A stretch of 24,070 nucleotides of DNA from Thioalkalicoccus limnaeus. GTDB taxonomy: Bacteria > Pseudomonadota > Gammaproteobacteria > Chromatiales > Chromatiaceae. Below the pieces are notes generated by a model. That model was not told where the DNA came from. It ran no database searches and worked only from the letters and a program-made list of their open reading frames with translations. How positions within the stretch are numbered: the first letter of the stretch is position 1; every line of letters starts with the position of its first letter. The position numbers were made by a program, and so were the translations under genes. Where the stretch lies: assembly GCF_041197575.1 (NCBI RefSeq), contig NZ_JBDKXB010000037.1, positions 1 through 24,070 on the forward strand, read 5' to 3'. This document shows positions 15,218-24,070 of this stretch, piece by piece.

Positions 15218-16629
15218 TGGCGCTCGGCTTCCGGCAGCACGACCCGGATCGCGATGGCACCCTCGAGGTCGAGGAAGTCCATCCCAATTTCGTCGAGGTC
15301 TACTTCGTACCGCCGGAGCGGAGTCTGGTGGAGGCTGGGCTCGACCCGTCGCAAGCTACTCGCTACAAAACCAAGCTGCTGGAAATCAACGGCCAGCACA
15401 ATTTTCTGACGATCTATCCGATCAGCACATTCGGCGACCGATCCGATTTCCTGAAGCCGAAGTATGGCCAAATCGAGCGCATCACGCTCGACGACACGGA
15501 CATCATCTCCGGGGTCGGCTGGGACGCGACTTCGACACCGGAGGACGTGCGCGATGTCCTGGAGAATCTGCCCTCCACCTTCACCAAGGACTACGCCTAC
15601 GGGCTTGGCCTCGCGAAGCCGTACCGATTCATCATCGATGCAGTGCAAGAGCTGTCGGATTGCAGCGAAATAGTCATCACCAACAAACACGCCACCGGTC
15701 CCACGCAGGACGGCGACGGGATCTTCCACATCTCCACGCAGGACTTCGAGCAGGCGCGCGTCGAACTGAACAAGATTGACCGCCACGCGCAATCTGCTGT
15801 CCGCGCCGTGAAATGGACCGCTGCCCACAACATCCTGGCGGAACGGCTCGGGGTGCCGAAGCAGGAACCGAAAGCCGGCCGGCACCCCTATCGCAAGCTC
15901 TTCACCGCCGTGGCGGAGGGCAAGCAGGAGCTGTCCGAGGAGGATCAGAACGCCGTCATTGGCACCCTGACCAGCCATGCCGCCGATATCGCTGAAGATC
16001 AGCCGGAGAAGCTGGCGAAGCTACGCGGCGACATCGAGCTGGTGACGCTTGAAGCCCTGATCACCCGATATGAGGGGATGCTTGGCGAGAATCTGAACGA
16101 AGGTCACTGGCAGGAATTCTTCAACGAGAACCCCTTCATTCTGAACATGGCCTTCGGCTATCCCGTGATCAAGGTGCGGGACCAGGCATCGGTCGGTGGA
16201 CGCAAGCTGTCGGGCGACGGGGAAAAGATCACTGATTTTCTGGTGAAGAACAGCCTGACCAACAACACGGCGATCTTCGAGATCAAGACGTCACAGACGC
16301 CGATTCTCAACAAGACACCATTTCGCGATGGCGTTTATACGCCATCGGCCGATCTGTCGGGTTCGATCAATCAGGCGCTCGATCAGAAGTACCAGTTTCA
16401 AAAGCAGATCGCCCAGATCAAGGACAACACCCGGCTTTACGACATCGAGTCCTATGCCGTGCATTGCTGCCTCGTGATTGGCAAGACGCCCGATGGCGAT
16501 GACCGGAAGAAGTCTTTCGAGCTGTTCCGTCGCAATTCCAAGGACGTCGAGATCGTAACCTTCGACGAGCTGCTGGAGAAACTCAAACAGCTGAGCGCCT
16601 TCCTGCGCGCGGCCGAGGCGGAGAGCTGA
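15217..16629 (+). CDS. sduA: Shedu-like anti-phage nuclease (DUF4263, PD-(D/E)xK)
   Basis: A 470-residue protein whose ATG shares one base with the hsdS stop (TGATG at 15215-15219). The C-terminal domain from about residue 300 matches the Shedu/DUF4263 family: EGHWQEFFNENPFILNMAFG, then a PD-(D/E)xK core with D340 in KITDFLV and E355/K357 in FEIKTS, a helix SGSINQALDQKYQFQKQIAQ and CCLVIGK, ending with VEIVTFDELLEKL. The roughly 290-residue N-terminal part is of the variable type seen in Shedu proteins and probably senses the trigger. Shedu proteins are established single-gene anti-phage systems with nuclease activity. Here the gene sits inside a type I RM operon between hsdS and hsdR. The family call is strong; cooperation with the RM complex is inference. 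Confidence 0.88.
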   Translation: MALGFRQHDPDRDGTLEVEEVHPNFVEVYFVPPERSLVEAGLDPSQATRYKTKLLEINGQHNFLTIYPISTFGDRSDFLKPKYGQIERITLDDTDIISGVGWDATSTPEDVRDVLENLPSTFTKDYAYGLGLAKPYRFIIDAVQELSDCSEIVITNKHATGPTQDGDGIFHISTQDFEQARVELNKIDRHAQSAVRAVKWTAAHNILAERLGVPKQEPKAGRHPYRKLFTAVAEGKQELSEEDQNAVIGTLTSHAADIAEDQPEKLAKLRGDIELVTLEALITRYEGMLGENLNEGHWQEFFNENPFILNMAFGYPVIKVRDQASVGGRKLSGDGEKITDFLVKNSLTNNTAIFEIKTSQTPILNKTPFRDGVYTPSADLSGSINQALDQKYQFQKQIAQIKDNTRLYDIESYAVHCCLVIGKTPDGDDRKKSFELFRRNSKDVEIVTFDELLEKLKQLSAFLRAAEAES

Positions 16630-16631
16630 TC

Positions 16632-17471
16632 ATGAAGTTTGCCTATATCGACGAATCCGGCAGTACCGAGGAAGGTGATGTATTCGTCATGGCGGGCCTG
16701 CTGATCGATGCCTACCGCCTGCGCAAGTACACCAACCGCTTCGACCAGGAATTGGCTGTCTTTCTGGCCAAGCACCCTGGCGCGCCGAACGAGCTCAAAA
16801 CCAAAGCCTTCATTAACGGCCGCGGCGGCTGGAATACGGTTTCTGCCGACGACCGCAAACAGTTCCTCACCGATATGTGCGCGCTGGCTGCAGAAGTCTC
16901 GTCGATCTATGGCTTCGGGATGTCGTTCGAGCGCTTCAATGCGGCCTGCGCCAGCGGCACTTACACCACGCCATGCGCTGGAAATTACTGGGCGCTCAAC
17001 GGGATGTTCGTCAGCGGTCTCATCCAGAAGAAAATGCAGGGCAAGTCCAACAACAAAGGGCTGACCGTCCTCATTTTCGACGACAACAAGGCCCATATGC
17101 CCAAGGTGTCGGACGGGCTCTATCTGGCCGAGCCGTGGTTCGACGCCTTGTACCAGCAGACGAAGAAGGTCAAAGGCAAGAATCAGTGGGGCGAGCTGAA
17201 ACAGCCCCAACGCTTCGACCACATCATCAATACCGCCTTTGCGATCAAGTCGCAGCACTCCTCGCTCGTACAGGTGGCGGATGCCGTCAGTTATGTGTAT
17301 CGCCGCCATCTGGAGCTCACGACACAACCGGAAGCCTGGGCGGGCGAGCAGGCCCTTTATGCCGGTCTTGTGACCAGACTCGATGCCAAGCGCGAGCGGC
17401 TGGGCCGCACACCCGATGCCGAGTGCATCGACTTCTACAACGCGGTCACGCACCCCGCCTGGGCGCTTTAG
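16632..17471 (+). CDS. DUF3800 domain protein (RNase H-like fold family)
   Basis: A 279-residue protein starting 2 nt after the Shedu stop. It opens with MKFAYIDESGSTEEGDVFVM, the diagnostic acidic YxDESG motif of DUF3800. Further family marks are VLIFDDNKAH in the middle and SLVQVADAVSYVYRRHLEL near the end, which bring further Asp residues to the predicted RNase H-like active site. The function of the family is not established; members recur near mobile and defence genes. Its place between Shedu and hsdR, with gaps of 2 and 3 nt, means it is made with the defence operon. A nuclease-like accessory role is inferred from the fold only. Confidence 0.88.
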   Translation: MKFAYIDESGSTEEGDVFVMAGLLIDAYRLRKYTNRFDQELAVFLAKHPGAPNELKTKAFINGRGGWNTVSADDRKQFLTDMCALAAEVSSIYGFGMSFERFNAACASGTYTTPCAGNYWALNGMFVSGLIQKKMQGKSNNKGLTVLIFDDNKAHMPKVSDGLYLAEPWFDALYQQTKKVKGKNQWGELKQPQRFDHIINTAFAIKSQHSSLVQVADAVSYVYRRHLELTTQPEAWAGEQALYAGLVTRLDAKRERLGRTPDAECIDFYNAVTHPAWAL

Positions 17472-17474
17472 GGT

Positions 17475-20692
<3,218 letters not shown>

Positions 20693-20696
<4 letters not shown>

Positions 20697-21403
20697 AGAC
20701 GATGACCGGAACGCTGACCTGGGGCACCGACACGATCCGCTACGAGGTGCGTTTTTTGGCCACTCGCAAGACGCTGGCCATTGAGGTACATCCGGATAGC
20801 CGCGTGTTGGTGCGAGCACCATTGGGCTGTCCCGAGCACTTGATCGCGGAGCGCCTGCAGAAGCGCGCTGGCTGGATCAGCCGGCAGTTGGCCGAGTTCG
20901 AGCGTTACCGCCCCCGCACGCCGGCAAGGCAGTACATCAACGGGGAATCGCATCTCTATCTCGGCCGGCAGTACCGGCTGAAGCTGGCGGAGGGAGATTC
21001 GGCCAACGTCAAGCTCACACGCGGCCAGCTTCTGGTCTCGCTGCCCGGCGAGCCGGAGCCAGAGCGCGTCAAGACATTGCTGCACCGCTGGTATCTCGAC
21101 CGGGCACGAGCCGTATTCACTGAAGTCCTGGACGCCAGCCTGCTCCACTTCAAGGGCGTCGAACACCCCCGCCTGATCGTGCGCGCCATGCAGTCGCGCT
21201 GGGGTAGCCTGTCACGCGCGGGCTCCATGACCTTGAACGTCAACCTGGTGCGCGCTCCACGCTCCTGCATCGAGTACGTGGTGACCCACGAGCTATGCCA
21301 CACCCGACACCGCGACCATGACGCACGGTTTTTCAAACTGCTGGGACAGGTGATGCCGGACTGGGAACAACGCAAGCAGCGACTGGAAGCGGCGCTGCTG
21401 TGA
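20693..21403 (+). CDS. YgjP/SprT-like zinc metalloprotease (DUF45, M48-type)
   Basis: A 236-residue protein using GTG 20693, overlapping the hsdR stop as GTGA; an ATG at 20702 is a possible alternative. The C-terminal metal site reads VVTHELCHTRHRDHDARFFK, giving HExxH at 199-203 and the distal His of the family; upstream are MQSRWGSLSRAGSMTLNVNL, both typical of the YgjP/DUF45 group. N-terminal residues 10-90 form the beta-rich part (RKTLAIEVHPDSRVLVRAPL). Proteins of this family often follow hsdR in type I operons, with no agreed role. Translational coupling to hsdR suggests it acts on, or is dosed with, the R subunit; that is inference. Confidence 0.93.
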
Positions 21404-21421
21404 GGGGCACAAGGAGAGCGC

Positions 21422-21967
21422 ATGGCCAATAGAACCCCGATGACCACCGCCGGACTTTCTGCGCCAGGTTCAACCGCGAACGCGATCTTACAAACCGCCA
21501 CGAAACCCGACCGCCTGTCTCCGCAGTATTCTGCCTGGATTGAACAGCAGGACTTTCTCGCGTTTCTTCGCGCCGGACGCTGCAGTGAAGAGGTCGTCCT
21601 GTATGCAGGACTGACACATTGCTTCCTATATGGCATCGCGGTGCCATCGTCGGCCGTGACGGCAGTTGATGTGGATGACCTGCTGGGCTGGAGCTGCAAC
21701 CCGTTTTCCACTTGGGGGCTATGTCACGGCTACCGGGAAGGCGCATCGGAGCGGCAGATGTGGATCGAGCCGCCCTTGAGCAGTTGCGGATCAAAGACGC
21801 TTGAGCTTGGTGAACAATTGCTGTTCATCCGTGAGTTCGATGGCCACCGGGATGACCGCACCTACGTCGAGCTCTCGCAAAAGCCGGTGAAGACGAAGTC
21901 CATGGTCGGGGAGTCCGGCTGGGCGAATTCCGCCCAGTCCTTGCTGCGCAAGCTTTCCGTCGCATAG
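21422..21967 (+). CDS. Unrecognised 181-residue protein at the end of the defence operon
   Basis: ATG 21422 is preceded by AAGGAG at the right distance, the clearest ribosome-binding site of the operon, and lies 18 nt after the metalloprotease stop. The protein has no signal peptide or membrane segment. Residues about 30-125 look folded (PQYSAWIEQQDFLAFLRAGR, VLYAGLTHCFLYGIAVPSSA, then LLGWSCNPFSTWGLCHGY); the last 30 residues are polar. I do not recognise a family. It is probably the last gene of the unit, since mobile-element debris follows. Codon use is like its neighbours, which supports a real gene. Confidence 0.75.
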   Translation: MANRTPMTTAGLSAPGSTANAILQTATKPDRLSPQYSAWIEQQDFLAFLRAGRCSEEVVLYAGLTHCFLYGIAVPSSAVTAVDVDDLLGWSCNPFSTWGLCHGYREGASERQMWIEPPLSSCGSKTLELGEQLLFIREFDGHRDDRTYVELSQKPVKTKSMVGESGWANSAQSLLRKLSVA

Positions 21968-22086
21968 TTCGCTTCCAGAACCCAGTTACACGCCCAACCG
22001 GCAATGGCCTGCTATTCTGTACAAATGCATGGTTTGCCTGTGGACTCTATCCGCACGCCGACATGGCCGTCGCCGCGCAGAGATGC

Positions 22087-22221
22087 CGAGCTGTTCCGTA
22101 TTGCCGCCGCCGTCCCGAGCACACCATCCTCTACCAGATCATCCAGCAGCACCTGGAGACCTACCTCAGGCTAGCCCGTCTTCGACTATTCGCGTCCATT
22201 TTTCACGTAACCCGTTGTTGA
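22087..22221 (+). pseudogene. IS91-type transposase N-terminal relic
   Basis: One frame reads RRRPEHTILYQIIQQHLETY L, resembling the N-terminal region of zinc-finger IS91-family transposases (PExTxLYQ...HLETFL), before diverging into unrelated sequence and stopping with TGA at 22219-22221. There is no start codon with a ribosome-binding site in frame. The relic is distinct from the IS91-type gene pair downstream and indicates an earlier insertion. Confidence 0.5.
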
Positions 22222-22353
22222 ACTAATCCGCTCCGCGGGCCTTTGGTGCAGACCCGCATCGAAGGCCATGATTAGACGAAGATTATAGGGCGAGCAGATC
22301 GCCCAGGACGGCCTTTCCGCCGCGGGGCTCCCGCCCATCGACCACACTCGGTC
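22222..22353. other. Presumed left-end region of the IS91-type element, with hairpins
   Basis: GGGCGA/TCGCCC (22288-22293/22299-22304, 5-nt loop) forms a perfect hairpin, and GGCCTT/AAGGCC (22238-22243/22262-22267) another with a long loop. IS91-family ends carry small palindromes rather than terminal inverted repeats, so the 22288 hairpin may lie near terIS. The exact boundary cannot be fixed without a second copy. A GGTCATGACC palindrome at 22350-22359 covers the alternative integrase start. Confidence 0.4.
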
Positions 22354-22389
22354 ATGACCCAATCGGGGTCGTTGACCGAGGATGCGACG

Positions 22390-23232
22390 ATGAGCGCGTT
22401 GCGCCAACGCATGATCGTGGCCATGGCGATGCATGGCTTCTCTGCCCGCACCCATGAGAGCTATCTGGCCGCTGTGCGCGGCCTGGCCAAGTACACCCGC
22501 CGGTCGCCCGATACCTTAAAGTCGGCGGATCTGAAGCGCTACTTCGAGTACCTGGTGCGCGAGCGCCAGCTGGCCCCGGCCAGCGTGCGTCTGGCCTATA
22601 ACGGGATCCGCTTTTTCTACCTCCAGGTCCTCGCCTGGCCGGCGGTGGACTTGGAGGTGACGCTGCCCAAGCGCGCCCAGCGCATCCCGGAGCTGCTCAC
22701 GCGTGCCGAGGTCGCGGCCATCCTGGCGGCTTGTGGCGACCGGCGTTATCGCACCATGCTGAGCCTGTGTTACGGGGCCGGTCTGCGCTTGAGCGAAGTG
22801 CTGACGCTGCGCGTCGCTGATATCGACGGGGAGCGCAAGCTCCTGCGCATCGCCCAAGGCAAGGGCGCGAAGGACCGCCTGGTGGTGCTCTCACCGAGCC
22901 TGCTCGAGGCGCTGCGCGCCTACTGGCGCCTATACCGCCCGCGCGAGTGGCTGTTCCCGAGTCGGGGCGGGACCCCGCTGAGCCCGACCGGCCTGCAGAA
23001 GGCCTTTACCGAGGCCAAGCGGCGTGCCGGGGTCAGCAAGGTCGGCGGCCTTCATGGGCTTCGCCACGCCTACGCCACCCACCAACTGGCCGCCGGCCTC
23101 GGCGTGGAACGGCTGCAGCGCCTGATGGGCCATGCCAGCATCCACACCACGCTACGCGACCTGCACTGGCTACCCAGTGCCAGCGAGGGCGAGCGTGACC
23201 TGCTCGCCAAGCTGGAGGTGGCCGATGGCTAA
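22390..23232 (+). CDS. Tyrosine-recombinase-like integrase of the IS91-type element, expected catalytic Tyr replaced by Asp
   Basis: A 280-residue protein from ATG 22390, chosen for the CGAGGA element 7 nt upstream and the typical start MSALRQRMIVAMAMHGFSAR; ATG 22354 in frame adds 12 residues. The N-terminal SAM-like core-binding domain spans about 10-90. The catalytic domain keeps the first Arg (GAGLRLSEVLTLRVADI), the beta-strand Lys (GKGAKDR), the HGLR box (HxxR) and LMGHASIHTT. Where the nucleophile is expected (TTLRYLHW-type), the sequence reads TTLRDLHW; residue 257 is Asp (GAC at 23158-23160). A single TAC to GAC change explains it. The protein would then lack strand-cleavage activity unless another Tyr substitutes. 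It overlaps the transposase gene by 8 nt. Confidence 0.9.
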   Translation: MSALRQRMIVAMAMHGFSARTHESYLAAVRGLAKYTRRSPDTLKSADLKRYFEYLVRERQLAPASVRLAYNGIRFFYLQVLAWPAVDLEVTLPKRAQRIPELLTRAEVAAILAACGDRRYRTMLSLCYGAGLRLSEVLTLRVADIDGERKLLRIAQGKGAKDRLVVLSPSLLEALRAYWRLYRPREWLFPSRGGTPLSPTGLQKAFTEAKRRAGVSKVGGLHGLRHAYATHQLAAGLGVERLQRLMGHASIHTTLRDLHWLPSASEGERDLLAKLEVADG

Positions 23233-24070
23233 GCCCTCCCTGCAAGCGGTCATCCACACCAGCCTGGCCAATCTGGCGGCGACCCAGCCGCTGAGCCCCC
23301 GCCAGTGGCAAGTCTGTCATCACATTGGCGCTTGCCGCACCGAGGCCCTCGGTGGCCTGCTCCTCGAATGCGACGGCTGCGGGGAGTCGGCGTTCCTCTA
23401 CTATGCCTGTCGCGACCGCCATTGCCCGCGCTGTCAACGCCTGGCCTCGCTCGCCTGGTGCGAGCGCCAACGCGCCGCGGTCCTGCCGGTCACCTATCAT
23501 CACCTGGTCTTCACCCTGCCCGATATCCTCAACGGCTGGGTCGAGGTTCATCCCAAGGAGATCTACGATCGGCTCTTCGAGACCGTCTGGGCGACCCTGT
23601 CGGCCTTCGGCGCCGACCCCAAGCGCCTCGCTGGGCAGCTCGGGATGACCGCGGTGCTGCACACCTGGGGCGAGACCCTGGTGCGCCACGTTCACCTGCA
23701 TTGCCTGGTGCCCGGCGGGGCGCTCGGCACCGACGGCACCTGGCACCCGGCGAAGAGCACCTACCTGTTCCCGGTGCGGGCGCTCTCACGGCACTTTCGC
23801 GGCGGCTTCGTCAGCCGCCTGCGCCGCGCCGTCGCGGACGGGCGCTTGGCACGACTCGATGCCGCTGAGATCGATCAGATGCTCGATGCGCTGATGGCCC
23901 GCGACTGGGTGGTTTACTCCAAGCCCTGCCTCACCCACACCGAGACGGTCGTTGACTACCTCGGGCGCTACAGCCACCGCATTGCGCTGAGCGACGCGCG
24001 GCTCGTGAACTTCGACGGCGAGCGCGTTGCCTTGCGCTACAAGGACTACCGCGACGGCGCGCGAGGGAAG
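23225..24070 (+). CDS. IS91-family HUH transposase (partial, runs off window end)
   Basis: ATG 23225 overlaps the end of the recombinase-like gene in another frame, and 282 codons are open to the window edge. A zinc-binding region holds CDGCG and CRDRHCPRCQ (about residues 50-80). The HUH metal motif appears in VRHVHLHCLVPGG (about 158-170). The region DYLGRYSHRIALS (about 240-252) carries the two Tyr of the Y2 active site (YLGRY). These mark a rolling-circle IS91/IS801-type transposase. Full proteins are roughly 380-420 residues, so about a quarter to a third is missing to the right. No defect is seen in the visible part. Confidence 0.93.
   Translation, partial: MAKPSLQAVIHTSLANLAATQPLSPRQWQVCHHIGACRTEALGGLLLECDGCGESAFLYYACRDRHCPRCQRLASLAWCERQRAAVLPVTYHHLVFTLPDILNGWVEVHPKEIYDRLFETVWATLSAFGADPKRLAGQLGMTAVLHTWGETLVRHVHLHCLVPGGALGTDGTWHPAKSTYLFPVRALSRHFRGGFVSRLRRAVADGRLARLDAAEIDQMLDALMARDWVVYSKPCLTHTETVVDYLGRYSHRIALSDARLVNFDGERVALRYKDYRDGARGK

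Larger units (their letters stand above)
22342..24070 (+). mobile_element. IS91-family element (tyrosine-recombinase-like gene plus HUH transposase), right end outside window
   Basis: Two overlapping genes, a tyrosine-recombinase-like protein and an HUH transposase with an N-terminal zinc finger, form the pair carried by a subgroup of IS91-type elements. The left boundary lies somewhere between the upstream relic and the first gene; the oriIS end is beyond position 24070. It directly adjoins the defence operon. Confidence 0.7.

Overview
The window is GC-rich and its genes are of proteobacterial type. Gene families and codon use point to a gammaproteobacterium, possibly a Chromatiaceae-like purple sulfur bacterium; that placement is inference, since no rRNA or housekeeping marker is present. 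No tRNA, rRNA or CRISPR array was seen.

Region A (1-7418) is an iron/siderophore-type uptake cassette. It holds the 3' end of an AraC-family regulator, an LCMT-like SAM methyltransferase, a FyuA-like TonB-dependent receptor behind a leader with several perfect hairpins, and two coupled ABC half-transporters of the YbtP/YbtQ (IrtA/IrtB) type. No siderophore synthesis genes are visible, so uptake of a foreign siderophore is a reasonable guess.

Region B (7419-10873) is a scar zone. It holds a minus-strand ParD-like antitoxin coupled to a truncated ParE-like toxin, an IS3-type orfA remnant with a nonsense codon, a short DUF4338/DruA-like scrap, an intact Uma2-family gene, an AAA/RepA-like helicase pseudogene with an in-frame TGA and no Walker A, and a repeat- and hairpin-rich non-coding stretch. 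The stretch ends in a good sigma70-like promoter flanked by a 12-bp inverted repeat.

Region C (10874-21967) is the centre of interest: a tightly packed defence operon in the order half-size HsdS, HsdM, RhuM, full-size HsdS, Shedu-like DUF4263 nuclease, DUF3800 protein, HsdR, YgjP/SprT-like metalloprotease, then an unrecognised 181-aa protein. Most junctions are ATGA/GTGA overlaps or gaps of 2-3 nt. A complete type I restriction-modification system thus carries a second predicted PD-(D/E)xK nuclease (Shedu) and other accessory genes in one transcription unit, with two S subunits of different architecture.

Region D (21968-24070) is mobile. It holds an IS91-transposase-like N-terminal relic, then an IS91-family element with a tyrosine-recombinase-like gene whose expected catalytic Tyr reads Asp, overlapping an HUH transposase gene that runs off the window end. 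Regions B and D on either side suggest the defence operon was acquired horizontally.
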